A program made the translations under genes and the position numbers. Positions 1 through 8,326 of a stretch of DNA of 64,000 bases are shown piece by piece (the stretch's first letter is position 1; every line of letters starts with the position of its first letter). Under the pieces are notes generated by a model. The model saw nothing but the letters and a program-made list of their open reading frames with translations, made no database searches and was not told the origin of the DNA. This DNA is from M3007 sp037445225. GTDB lineage: Bacteria; Bacteroidota; Bacteroidia; Chitinophagales; Saprospiraceae. The stretch is taken from NCBI GenBank assembly GCA_037445225.1, contig JBBIKW010000005.1:147202-211201 (forward strand). The letters run 5' to 3'.

Positions 1-336
1 ATTTGCCGGCGTTAAGTCTACCGTTTGCTCATGGCGCTGGAGCATAGGATAGATAGCCGGCGTGAGCAGCTGGCCATTTTCTCTGACGCCCGGAAAGACC
101 AGGACATCACTGGGCCCTTCGGCCAAGACGGGTATGGTGGCCGGTATGGAGTAGCCGCCCAAGAATTCGTTATTCACGTATACCCACGCTTCTGTGATGT
201 TTTGCCATTCGGCACCGCCCAGCGCGTCTACTTGAAACGGTTCTATGCGCAGGTAGGCCGGAATACGCTCCTTTTCATCGGAGCAAGCGGCAGCCCCCCA
301 TAGGAGAGCACCGAGCAGGAAGTATCTTTTTTTCAT
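1..336 (-). CDS. Lipoprotein of unknown function, partial (C-terminus off the left edge)
   Basis: The reverse strand reads open from an ATG at 336 to the window edge, giving 112 residues without a stop. The start MKKRYFLLGALLWGAAAC is a lipoprotein signal peptide with the lipobox cysteine at residue 18. The mature part begins SDEKERIPAYLRIEPF and continues as a strand-rich segment with the look of an Ig-like envelope domain. A promoter -7 match (377-384) lies about 40 bases upstream. The family is not recognised. Likely location is the periplasm or outer membrane; function unknown. Confidence 0.75.
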   Translation of the reverse strand, partial: MKKRYFLLGALLWGAAACSDEKERIPAYLRIEPFQVDALGGAEWQNITEAWVYVNNEFLGGYSIPATIPVLAEGPSDVLVFPGVRENGQLLTPAIYPMLQRHEQTVDLTPAN

Positions 337-376
337 ACCAAATAGTGGTTCGGGCGCTGAACGCACCGAGCAAAGG

Positions 377-384
377 CAAAGATA
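377..384 (-). promoter_or_regulatory. Promoter -7 element (TATCTTTG)
   Basis: TATCTTTG on the minus strand matches the Bacteroidota TAnnTTTG consensus and sits about 40 bases before the ATG of the edge lipoprotein gene. No clear -33 TTG was identified. Confidence 0.5.
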
Positions 385-399
385 GAGGTGGTGGGGCGT

Positions 400-1827
400 T
401 CAAACGCGAGCCCATTTTTCGATGCGAACGATGGGCTTCGGATAGCCGTTGACGCGCCATTGTTGGCGCTCGCTGGCAGAGAGCAGGTCGGGGCGGTGTA
501 TTTTCTCCTTAGGCACATGAGCGAGTTCTGGGCACCAGAGCCGAACGAACTCGCCCTCTGGGTCGTAGTTGCGCGCCTGCGTAAGGATGTTGAAGTAGCG
601 GTCTTCGCGTGGGTCGCTGCCTACGCCGGCCACATAGTTCCAGTTGCCCCAGTTAGAGCAGGGGTCGTAGTCGAGCAGGAGGGACTCGAAATATTCGGCC
701 CCCATTTGCCAGTTCACCTTTAGGTCGCGCACTAAGAAGGAGGCAACGTTTTGGCGGCCGCGATTGCTCATCCAGCCGGTAGCGTTCAGCTCGCGCATGT
801 TGGCATCGATGAACGGCACACCCGTGCGCCCTTCAGCCCACAGCTGGAAGCGCTCCCAATCGTTCTTCAGGTGCGACATGTCTTTGTTTTGTGGGCCGCC
901 CTTGAGGAAGATACGGTTGCGGTGCTTTTTACCCATGAGGCGGAAGAAGTCGCGCCATAACAGCTCGAAGAAGAGCCAGTACGTGCTCTCGTTGCGCACG
1001 CGCACGCGTTCGTAGCGTTTCAGCTCGTGGTAGATGTATTTGGGCGAGAGGCAGCCGGCCGCTAACCAAGGCGAAAACTTGGAAGAGTAGTCGGCTCCTA
1101 TCAATCCATTGCGCGTCTCCTTATATCGGGCTACGGCATCCGTTTCCCAGAAGTAGTGCCGCAGCCGCTTCAGCCCTTCTGTCTCTCCGCCTTTGAAGGG
1201 AAGCACGGCACGCGGGTCGGGCTCGAAAGGTTCGTGGCCGAAGTCGGTCAGCTGGGGTAGGTCGCCCAGCTCGAGGCCGGGCGGTAGCGGCGGCATCGAT
1301 GTCGGCGAAGGGAAGGGCGGCCGTACAGGCGTTATGTGTTCGTTTTCTTTTCGAAACTGGGTAAATGTGTCGGGCGTATGCTGTACCGGCACGGGTAAGT
1401 CTTGGGTATGGTAGAGCATCTTGCCCCGCGTGTAGAGCAGCTCTACTCCGAACGACCACAGTTTGCGCTCTAAGGTATCCTGAACGAGCTCTTCTTCGTA
1501 GGTGCGCTCACGGTTGCACAGCACCCAAGATGCCTTGAGGCGATGGGCTAACTCCGAGACGATACACTCTGGTTTGCCTACGCGCACCAACAGGCCCGAG
1601 CCCAAGCGCTCTAAATTCTGGCGGAGGTCGGCTACGCTCTCCAAGAGGAATTTAGCTCGAAACTTACCCGTTTTAGGAAATCCGAAGCGCGTTTTTCCTA
1701 AAAACACCCGTTCGTCAAAGACGTATATGGGAATGACCTCGTCGGCCATGCGCAAAGCAGTAGTGATAGCCTCATTATCGTGCAAGCGCAGATCTTGTCG
1801 AAACCAAACGATGGCGCAGCGTTTCAT
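400..1827 (-). CDS. Cryptochrome DASH / photolyase family protein
   Basis: Predicted 475-residue flavoprotein of the photolyase/cryptochrome family. These proteins bind FAD and an antenna cofactor; CRY-DASH members repair cyclobutane pyrimidine dimers mainly in single-stranded DNA. The N-terminal antenna-binding domain begins VWFRQDLRLHDNEA. The FAD/DNA-binding half ends in the CRY-DASH block NWGNWNYVAGVGSDPRED at about residue 392, followed by RYFNILTQARNYDPEG. The Met at 1827 is chosen because MKRCAIVWFRQDLR is the usual N-terminus; 14 extra upstream codons are open but not family-like. It is divergent from the DUF5916 gene. No separate MTHF or ferredoxin partner is nearby. The family call is firm; substrate choice (single- versus double-stranded DNA) follows from the subfamily and is not shown here. 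Confidence 0.93.
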   Translation of the reverse strand: MKRCAIVWFRQDLRLHDNEAITTALRMADEVIPIYVFDERVFLGKTRFGFPKTGKFRAKFLLESVADLRQNLERLGSGLLVRVGKPECIVSELAHRLKASWVLCNRERTYEEELVQDTLERKLWSFGVELLYTRGKMLYHTQDLPVPVQHTPDTFTQFRKENEHITPVRPPFPSPTSMPPLPPGLELGDLPQLTDFGHEPFEPDPRAVLPFKGGETEGLKRLRHYFWETDAVARYKETRNGLIGADYSSKFSPWLAAGCLSPKYIYHELKRYERVRVRNESTYWLFFELLWRDFFRLMGKKHRNRIFLKGGPQNKDMSHLKNDWERFQLWAEGRTGVPFIDANMRELNATGWMSNRGRQNVASFLVRDLKVNWQMGAEYFESLLLDYDPCSNWGNWNYVAGVGSDPREDRYFNILTQARNYDPEGEFVRLWCPELAHVPKEKIHRPDLLSASERQQWRVNGYPKPIVRIEKWARV

Positions 1828-1980
1828 GGCGAGTACAGTTTCACCGCTATAAACGCTCTGTTGACGCATAGGTTTGCCGCAGTAGGTCTTATTCGAGCAT
1901 TTGTCGGCATCTCCAGCGCATTGGTAGAGAAGCCGACTTTTTCAGGAGGTTTATATGGAACTTTGCCTTTTGCTGTGATA

Positions 1981-4284
1981 ATGATAAAAATTTTTTTGTC
2001 GCTGTCGTTTTGGAGTTGGGCTGTGCTGTTAATGGCGCAGGGGGAGCAAGAAGTCTGGACAGGGCGGCGTATCTCGGGCAAGCTGACCGACGGTTTGACC
2101 CTGCGCAGGGCGGAGACGACGACTATCGTACTGGATGGGCGCTTAGATGAGCCCGCGTGGCAAGGAGCGGATGTGGCTGTCGACTTCACCCAGCAGTTTC
2201 CCGTAGACACTGTACTGGCAGAGGCGCGCACGGAGGTGCGTATGACTTTTGACGACCGTTTTTTGTACGTCGGTGTCGTGTGCTGGCAGCGCCGAGAGGA
2301 TTACACAGTCCCTTCGCTTAAGCGCGACTTTCCCAATGCTACCAGCGATGTCATCAACGTGCTCCTTTGCCCCTCGCGCGATGGACTAAATGGATTTTTG
2401 TTTGGCGTGAGCCCGCTCAACGTGCAGCGAGAGGCGCTCATAGATAATGGCGCCACGCTGTCGTTCGATTGGGACAATCGATGGGCGTCGGAGGTGACTA
2501 ACTACGAAGACCACTGGATAGCGGAGATGGCTATCCCGTTTAAGTCGCTGCGCTACTCGCGCACCGAGGGTGCCAACGTTTGGTCGATCAACTTTGTGCG
2601 GGCTCGACTAAAGAGCTGGGAAGTCAGCTCGTGGCATCCGGTGCCTCGCCAATACAATGTGAATAACTTGGCTTTTTGCCATCCGCTTCGCTGGGAAACG
2701 CCTCCACCTCCTCCCGGCCTGAATGCGGCGATCATTCCCTACGTTACAGGGCGCCGCGACGTAGAATTTCGGCGCGCCGCTCCGTCATTGGCCCTACAAG
2801 AGCGCCTGACTAGCGCGGATTACGGCTTGGGTGCCGATGCTAAAATAGGCATCACGCCGTCGCTCAACCTCGATTTGACGTTTAACCCCGACTTCTCCCA
2901 AGTGGAGGTCGACCGGCAGGTCGTCAACCTGAGCCGATTTGAGCTCTTTTTCCCCGAGCGCCGGCAGTTCTTTTTGGAAAACCGCGACTTGTTTGCCATG
3001 TTTGGCTTTCCGAATACGCGCCCCTTCTTTTCGCGGCGCATCGGTTTGGCTTATAATCCGCTGACGGGAAGAGGAGAGGCCGTCCCAATTTTGGCCGGTG
3101 CTCGTTTAAGCGGAAAAATTACCGACGATTGGCGCGTGGGGTTTCTCAACATGCAGACGGCGCGCGTCTACTGGGACTCCGCACACGTGTTGCCGGCTGC
3201 CAACTTCACAGTGGCTACAGTTCAGCGCAAGGTGTTTAGTCGCAGCGCCTTGAGCGCGGTATTCGTCAACAAGGAGAATTTTATAAGAGGGCTCTCCGAG
3301 ACGCAAAAAGCAGATATCCAACCCTGGAACCGCGTGGCGGGCCTCGAATTCAACCTCTACAGCGCCGATAACCGTTGGGAAGGCGAGTGGTACTACCACC
3401 GCTCCTTTTCGCCCGACCCAAGACGATGTGGACAGACCGCGGCCCAGTTCTTGGGCTTTTTCGACCGCCATTTTTCGGCTCGGCTCGGCTATTTGATGGT
3501 AGACTCCTTCTATACGGCAGAGGCGGGCTTTGTGCCGCGGACGGGCTTTCAAAGCTTTTTTCCGGGCGGATCTTTGCTCTTTTATCCGAAAAAAGGCATA
3601 ATCAATCAATGGTCGGTCGAAGTGGATGCCGACCTCACCTATTCCCTCTTCGGGCAAGAGACTGACCGCGAATTAAGCGGCAGCTTAGGTTTCATCTTTC
3701 AGGATCAGGCTGAGGCTGGAGTGTATTGGAGCAACAATTACACGTTTTTGTTTGAAGATTTCGACCCGACCAATCTGTATCGATCCGGTACGCTGCCCTT
3801 GCCGGGTGGACAAGGGTATACCTACAACAATGGAGGGTTTTACTTTAGCAGCAGCAGGACGTATGACCTTCAGGGATGGGTCGAGGTAACGGTGGGGCGC
3901 TTTTTTAACGGTCGCGCGCAGTTTGTTTCGGGGGAGCTGAGCTATCGGTGGCAGCCTTACGGCACGTTTGCGGTCAGCTACAGCTACAACCGCATTCGCC
4001 TGCCGTCGCCCTATGCCAGTGCCGACGTGTGGATCGTAGGGCCGCGGGCGGAACTGGCTTTTTCGCGGAACTGGTTTCTCAGCGCCTTTTTCCAGTGGAA
4101 TACGCAGGCCAACAACTTCAATATCAACGCGCGGCTACAATGGCGCTTCGCTCCTGTATCGGATGCGTTTTTGGTGTATACAGACAACTCCTTTGCTCAG
4201 CCGGTGGCAGATACGGAGGTGCGCTTTCTGACGCCCAAAAACCGCGCCTTAGTGTTAAAAATTGTGTACTGGCTCAATGCATAA
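1981..4284 (+). CDS. CBM9-like / DUF5916 outer-membrane protein
   Basis: 767 residues starting MIKIFLSLSFWSWAVLLMAQ, a cleavable signal peptide; the 67 in-frame codons upstream are low-complexity read-through and are excluded. Residues about 35-230 resemble the carbohydrate-binding family 9 fold (the LDGRLDEPAWQGADV signature). The rest is the DUF5916 region with FNPDFSQVEVDRQVVNLSRF and FFPERRQFFLENRDLF, typical of this Bacteroidota family, and ends in alternating aromatic strands of a probable outer-membrane barrel. Function is unknown in the family; a role in binding or uptake of a surface ligand is an inference. It stands alone, with the GH73 gene beginning 54 bases downstream under its own promoter-like element. 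Confidence 0.88.
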   Translation: MIKIFLSLSFWSWAVLLMAQGEQEVWTGRRISGKLTDGLTLRRAETTTIVLDGRLDEPAWQGADVAVDFTQQFPVDTVLAEARTEVRMTFDDRFLYVGVVCWQRREDYTVPSLKRDFPNATSDVINVLLCPSRDGLNGFLFGVSPLNVQREALIDNGATLSFDWDNRWASEVTNYEDHWIAEMAIPFKSLRYSRTEGANVWSINFVRARLKSWEVSSWHPVPRQYNVNNLAFCHPLRWETPPPPPGLNAAIIPYVTGRRDVEFRRAAPSLALQERLTSADYGLGADAKIGITPSLNLDLTFNPDFSQVEVDRQVVNLSRFELFFPERRQFFLENRDLFAMFGFPNTRPFFSRRIGLAYNPLTGRGEAVPILAGARLSGKITDDWRVGFLNMQTARVYWDSAHVLPAANFTVATVQRKVFSRSALSAVFVNKENFIRGLSETQKADIQPWNRVAGLEFNLYSADNRWEGEWYYHRSFSPDPRRCGQTAAQFLGFFDRHFSARLGYLMVDSFYTAEAGFVPRTGFQSFFPGGSLLFYPKKGIINQWSVEVDADLTYSLFGQETDRELSGSLGFIFQDQAEAGVYWSNNYTFLFEDFDPTNLYRSGTLPLPGGQGYTYNNGGFYFSSSRTYDLQGWVEVTVGRFFNGRAQFVSGELSYRWQPYGTFAVSYSYNRIRLPSPYASADVWIVGPRAELAFSRNWFLSAFFQWNTQANNFNINARLQWRFAPVSDAFLVYTDNSFAQPVADTEVRFLTPKNRALVLKIVYWLNA

Positions 4285-4300
4285 GCCGCGCAAGGCGCCC

Positions 4301-4308
4301 TATTTTTG
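4301..4308 (+). promoter_or_regulatory. Promoter -7 element (TATTTTTG)
   Basis: Exact TAnnTTTG match 30 bases before the ATG at 4339. It supports that ATG rather than the TTG at 4306, which would lie inside the promoter. Confidence 0.55.
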
Positions 4309-4338
4309 TCAGCAGTTAGACCGATTACAAAACGAACC

Positions 4339-5586
4339 ATGTTTTCTCGCCTATTCTTTTGTTGCACCGTAGCGTGTGGTGCGGTTCTTCCCTGTGCGGC
4401 ATTTGCCCAGAAAGACCACGATGCGACCATAGACTCTTTGCGGCGAGTGTACATTGCCCGCTACTGCGACATTGCAATGGATGAGATGGAGCGCAGTGGC
4501 ATACCTGCGAGTATCAAATTAGCGCAGGCTATTTTGGAGACGCGCGCAGGAACCAGCGAACTGGCCCAAAAGGCCAACAATCACTTCGGCATCAAATGCG
4601 GCAAACACTGGAGCGGAGAGACCTACTCTAAGAACGACGACGAGTACGACGCTAAGGGGCGGCCCGTACTGTCCTGTTTTCGCCAATACGCCAATGTCAT
4701 TGCCTCGTACGCCGACCACAGCGCCTTTTTGCGCCACCCTGAAAAACAGCAGCGCTACGGCTTCCTCTTTGACCTATCTCCCTTAGACTACAAGGGCTGG
4801 GCGGAAGGGCTTCAGCAGGCGGGATACTCTCCGGTGAGTCATTATGCAGAGCGCCTAATCTTTTACATCGAGCGCCATCAGTTATATGAATACGATAGGG
4901 CTGTAGTGAGTGGTCGGCAAGCGATGCGCCGCTCTGCTGTGGTGAACCGAGCGCGCATGGTGCAAGCGCGAGCAGGCGAGTCCCTAAGCGACATCGCTCA
5001 GCTGTACGGTATATCGGTGGATTCCCTAGTCGCCTACAACGACAGCCTGTATCGGGCAGATAGCCCGCTCCAGATAGGTGACCCGGTTTTTATAGAACCC
5101 AAAGCGATTGCGGCGGATGAAGATGGCCCTTGGATACATCGCTCCGAGAAAGGCCAGACGCTGCAGCAGTTGGCGCAGCGCTACGGCATTCGCCTGCCCG
5201 CGCTTCGCAGCCTCAACCCTGGGCTCAGGAGGGATACGCTGGATGCCAACGTGTTGGTCAGTCTGCGGCCATCCCGAAGTGAACCCCAAACCGCACTTGT
5301 AGTAAAAGGCATTCCGATGCGACAAGGGAATGCCGCCCAGGCACCTCAGCGTTTACCTGCCGAGGTGTCTTACCAAGCACTTGTGTCCGTTGCTCAGCCC
5401 AAAGCGCCTGCTCCCATCACCATCGACATGCAGACGGGCGAAGTAGAGGTGTACCACACGGTGAGTGCAGGCGAAACCCTCAGCAGTATTGCTCGGCGCT
5501 ACCAAACCAAGGTGGAGCACTTGCAGCGGTTGAACCCCGGCTTAGATAAAGCGATAAGGGTAGGACAGACACTGCGCGTGCAGTAA
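4339..5586 (+). CDS. Secreted GH73 glucosaminidase with three LysM domains
   Basis: 415-residue exported peptidoglycan hydrolase. A signal peptide (about residues 1-24, ending CAAFAQ) is followed by a GH73/FlgJ-type domain (about 35-175) with IPASIKLAQAILETRAGTS, in which Glu67 is the probable catalytic residue, and the NNHFGIKC block. Three LysM modules follow: starting near MVQARAGESLSDIAQLYGI, HRSEKGQTLQQLAQRYGI, and at the C-terminus YHTVSAGETLSSIARRYQ. The domain cuts between N-acetylglucosamine and the next sugar in the glycan strand and LysM binds the glycan. The next gene is a paralogue with the same layout. The start is fixed by the signal peptide and the promoter 30 bases upstream. 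Confidence 0.92.
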   Translation: MFSRLFFCCTVACGAVLPCAAFAQKDHDATIDSLRRVYIARYCDIAMDEMERSGIPASIKLAQAILETRAGTSELAQKANNHFGIKCGKHWSGETYSKNDDEYDAKGRPVLSCFRQYANVIASYADHSAFLRHPEKQQRYGFLFDLSPLDYKGWAEGLQQAGYSPVSHYAERLIFYIERHQLYEYDRAVVSGRQAMRRSAVVNRARMVQARAGESLSDIAQLYGISVDSLVAYNDSLYRADSPLQIGDPVFIEPKAIAADEDGPWIHRSEKGQTLQQLAQRYGIRLPALRSLNPGLRRDTLDANVLVSLRPSRSEPQTALVVKGIPMRQGNAAQAPQRLPAEVSYQALVSVAQPKAPAPITIDMQTGEVEVYHTVSAGETLSSIARRYQTKVEHLQRLNPGLDKAIRVGQTLRVQ

Positions 5587-5655
5587 AAGCGTTTGTATGG
5601 AAACCGCGCATCTTTGCGGGTGGACTTTTCTTACCCAAAGCGGATTTTATCGGCT

Positions 5656-7062
5656 ATGAAGCACGTTTTTTGGGGTTGGCTGACTCTGCTCCTATTAGGA
5701 TGGGCGTGTAAAAGCCCAAGACCCATTCAGCCCGAGCGCCCGCTGCGCGCGCCCGATATGGCGGCTGTGAAATCGACGGGCAATGTTCAGCAGGACTATA
5801 TCCAGCGATTTAAAGATATCGCCATAGCGGAGATGCAGCGCACCGGTATTCCGGCCTCGATCAAATTGGCTCAAGGCATCTTGGAGAGCGGCTCCGGGCG
5901 CAGCGAGCTGGCTGTCAATGCCAACAACCATTTTGGCATCAAGTGCAGCGGCAATTGGGATGGTAAGTCATACCACAAGAAGGACGACGACCGCGATGCC
6001 CAGGGCAACCTTATCGAGTCGTGCTTTCGCAAGTACGAGCAGCCGGAGCAGAGCTTTATCGATCACAGCGAGTTCATTCGCGATCCGCGAAAAGCAGCGC
6101 GCTATGGTTTTCTATTCAATCTGCCGCCTACCGACTACCGAGCGTGGGCCAGAGGACTACAGGCGGCGGGCTATGCCACATCGCCCACCTATGCAGACCG
6201 GCTCATCGAGCTGATCGAAAACTTGCGCTTATACGAGTACGACCAACCGGGTGCAGCTGCCACACCACCTCCGGGCTCTGTGGTGCCCGAGCGCATCCCG
6301 CCACACAAGCGCATCCAATACGTAAACGACGTCAAGATGGTTCAGGCGCGCGCCGGCGAGACCATCGCCGACATTGCGCGCATCTACCGGCTCGACCCCA
6401 GTGAAGTGGCCGACTACAACGACCGCGCCTATGCCCCTGGAGATCGGCTGCCTGCCGGCGCGCGCATCTTCATCCAACCCAAGCGGCGCAGCTGGCGCGG
6501 CCGCATCACGCATCATTTCGTGCGCGAGGGCCAAACCATGCTCGACATCGCCCAACAGTACGGCATCCAGCTCGATGCACTGCTCGAGCGAAACGGTATG
6601 ACCTACGGCCAGGAGCCTATGCCCAACGAAAAGATACGCCTGAAAGGAAAGCGCCAGGTGGGAGAAATCGTACGGCTGCGCGACCAAAAGGTCACCCCAT
6701 CGCCGAGCCCAGTGCCTCCACCCCCGCTGGTGCCCGACGACCGCCCAGCATTCGGCGCCAACGACACCACCGCCCAGCCCGCTACTCCCCAGCCGCTGCC
6801 CGAGCGACCTGCCATCACAGGTGTGCCGTATCCGTCGGACCCCATACCCGAACCCGTACCGCAGCCCTCGCCGCCCGCGCCTCAAGTGCCACCTACTCCT
6901 ATGCCGCCCGCGGCACCACCCTCTGTGTTTCACCGCGTAGAGCGCGGCGATACGCTCTTCAGCCTTTCCCGCCGCTACGGGATCTCCGTAGCCGAACTGA
7001 AGCGAATGAACCAACTGACCTCCGACCGAATCCAGATCGGACAGGTGTTGCGTATCCAATAG
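5656..7062 (+). CDS. GH73 glucosaminidase lipoprotein with LysM domains and Pro-rich linker
   Basis: 468-residue paralogue of the preceding gene. The start MKHVFWGWLTLLLLGWAC is a lipoprotein signal with Cys18 as the acylation site, so this copy should be membrane-anchored where its neighbour is released. The GH73 domain (about 45-190) has IPASIKLAQGILESGSGRS, with Glu77 as probable catalytic residue, then NNHFGIKC. Two LysM modules follow (MVQARAGETIADIARIYRL and HFVREGQTMLDIAQQYGI), then a Pro-rich linker of about 80 residues and a C-terminal LysM (HRVERGDTLFSLSRRYGI). The 21 in-frame codons before the Met at 5656 carry no signal and are left out. The pair looks like a tandem duplication. 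Confidence 0.92.
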   Translation: MKHVFWGWLTLLLLGWACKSPRPIQPERPLRAPDMAAVKSTGNVQQDYIQRFKDIAIAEMQRTGIPASIKLAQGILESGSGRSELAVNANNHFGIKCSGNWDGKSYHKKDDDRDAQGNLIESCFRKYEQPEQSFIDHSEFIRDPRKAARYGFLFNLPPTDYRAWARGLQAAGYATSPTYADRLIELIENLRLYEYDQPGAAATPPPGSVVPERIPPHKRIQYVNDVKMVQARAGETIADIARIYRLDPSEVADYNDRAYAPGDRLPAGARIFIQPKRRSWRGRITHHFVREGQTMLDIAQQYGIQLDALLERNGMTYGQEPMPNEKIRLKGKRQVGEIVRLRDQKVTPSPSPVPPPPLVPDDRPAFGANDTTAQPATPQPLPERPAITGVPYPSDPIPEPVPQPSPPAPQVPPTPMPPAAPPSVFHRVERGDTLFSLSRRYGISVAELKRMNQLTSDRIQIGQVLRIQ

Positions 7063-7101
7063 GCAGGCAACTAGGGCACTCCAAAAAGAAAAAAGATTGG
7101 C

Positions 7102-8253
7102 ATGAAAAACCGCTTGTTCGTCCTGCTGTGGGTGATTGCTGCCTTGCCTAGTTGGTCGCAGGTACAGCTATCGGAACAGGCTTCTATCCGCCTAATGACC
7201 GTAGCGCCGGGCGAAATGTTGTACAGCCTCTTTGGCCACAGCGCTCTGCGCGTGTACGACCCGGTGTTGCGCTTAGACCGCTGCTATAATTACGGCACCT
7301 TTGATTTTGAAGACCCCAACTTTTTGCTCAACTTTTGCCGCGGCCGTTTGCGCTACTATTTAGATACGGAACCTTATCGCTACTTTGAATACGGCAACTT
7401 GCGCGAGGGTCGCGCGACGAAGGAGCAGGTGCTCCAGCTCAATGCGCAACAACGACAGTTCCTGTTCGACCTATTGGAAGAAAACGCCCGCGAGGAGAAC
7501 AAGTACTACCTCTACGATTTTTTCTACGACAACTGTGCTACGCGCATCCGCGACGTAGTAGAGAAGGCGCTCTTCTATCAGGTGACTTTCGACACGACGC
7601 ACTTGCCCTTGGGCAAGACTATGCGCCAACTGCTGTACCCGTACTTAGAAAATCATCCTTGGACGCGCTTGGGTATTGACCTCGCTTTGGGGATGCCGGC
7701 CGACCGGGTGGCGTCGGGGCGCGATTTTATGTTTTTGCCCGACTATTTACACGATGCCTTTGCGCGGGCCACCATTGGCGACTCGATTGCTTTAGTGGCG
7801 GAGAGCTACGAAACGCCTCGCTGGGCTGTGCGCGAGCGCGAGCCTGCTTCCGCGGGCTTTTGGGAGCGACCGCTCTGGGCGATGATGCTAGTGGCGGTGC
7901 TGGGCGTGGCCGCGATGTTTAGTCGGCGCGCTGAGTGCCTTTTCGATCTCGTGTTTTGGCTCGTCTTAGGGCTGGCCGGGCTTCTGCTCTTTCTGCTTTG
8001 GGTAGCAACGGACCATACCACCACAAAGGCCAACTGGAATCTACTCTGGGCTTTACCCACCCACTTGCTTTTCTTTTGGCGCACGAAGCGCACAGAGCTC
8101 ACTGAAACCTACTTCACTGTCGTGGGGGCAGTAGCCTTCGGATTACTGCTGGTATGGGGATTCATTCCCCAGAACCTACCGGAGGAAGTATTGCCCATTG
8201 TCGTGCTGATTGCGCTCAAGGGGTTGATGCGGCGCTATCGGCGCGCGGATTGA
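7102..8253 (+). CDS. DUF4105 domain membrane protein
   Basis: 383 residues with a signal peptide (ending SWSQ). Residues about 25-230 are a DUF4105 (Lnb-type N-terminal periplasmic) domain: APGEMLYSLFGHSALRVYD, NYGTFDF and the FFYDNCATRIRD block, whose His, Cys and Asn are conserved in the family and resemble a cysteine-hydrolase arrangement. The last 130 residues hold about four transmembrane helices starting near RPLWAMMLVAVLGVAAMF. The domain should therefore sit outside the inner membrane, tethered by the C-terminal helices. Substrate unknown; an amidase-like activity is only an inference. It follows the GH73 pair closely (39 bases), which suggests an envelope role. Confidence 0.85.
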   Translation: MKNRLFVLLWVIAALPSWSQVQLSEQASIRLMTVAPGEMLYSLFGHSALRVYDPVLRLDRCYNYGTFDFEDPNFLLNFCRGRLRYYLDTEPYRYFEYGNLREGRATKEQVLQLNAQQRQFLFDLLEENAREENKYYLYDFFYDNCATRIRDVVEKALFYQVTFDTTHLPLGKTMRQLLYPYLENHPWTRLGIDLALGMPADRVASGRDFMFLPDYLHDAFARATIGDSIALVAESYETPRWAVREREPASAGFWERPLWAMMLVAVLGVAAMFSRRAECLFDLVFWLVLGLAGLLLFLLWVATDHTTTKANWNLLWALPTHLLFFWRTKRTELTETYFTVVGAVAFGLLLVWGFIPQNLPEEVLPIVVLIALKGLMRRYRRAD

Positions 8254-8255
8254 CC

Positions 8256-8298
8256 GAAAAAGATGCCCTCGACGGCAGTGTGCACTGCTGCCAAGGGC
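8256..8298 (-). terminator. Intrinsic terminator after prfB
   Basis: Two-part hairpin with GCCCT/AGGGC (8265-8269 with 8294-8298) outside and GGCAG/CTGCC inside. On the minus strand the stem is followed by CATCTTTTTC, a T5 run, so it can end prfB transcription. It also lies just past the stop of the convergent DUF4105 gene, but there is no T run on that side. Confidence 0.6.
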
Positions 8299-8326
8299 GA
8301 TAGGGTGTGGTCTGGGAAGCGTTTGC

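Noticed and set aside
6229..7059. Minus-strand ORF opposite the second GH73 gene (276 aa)
   Set aside because: Overlaps a well-supported LysM protein and has no recognisable domain; a shadow caused by GC-rich Pro codons.
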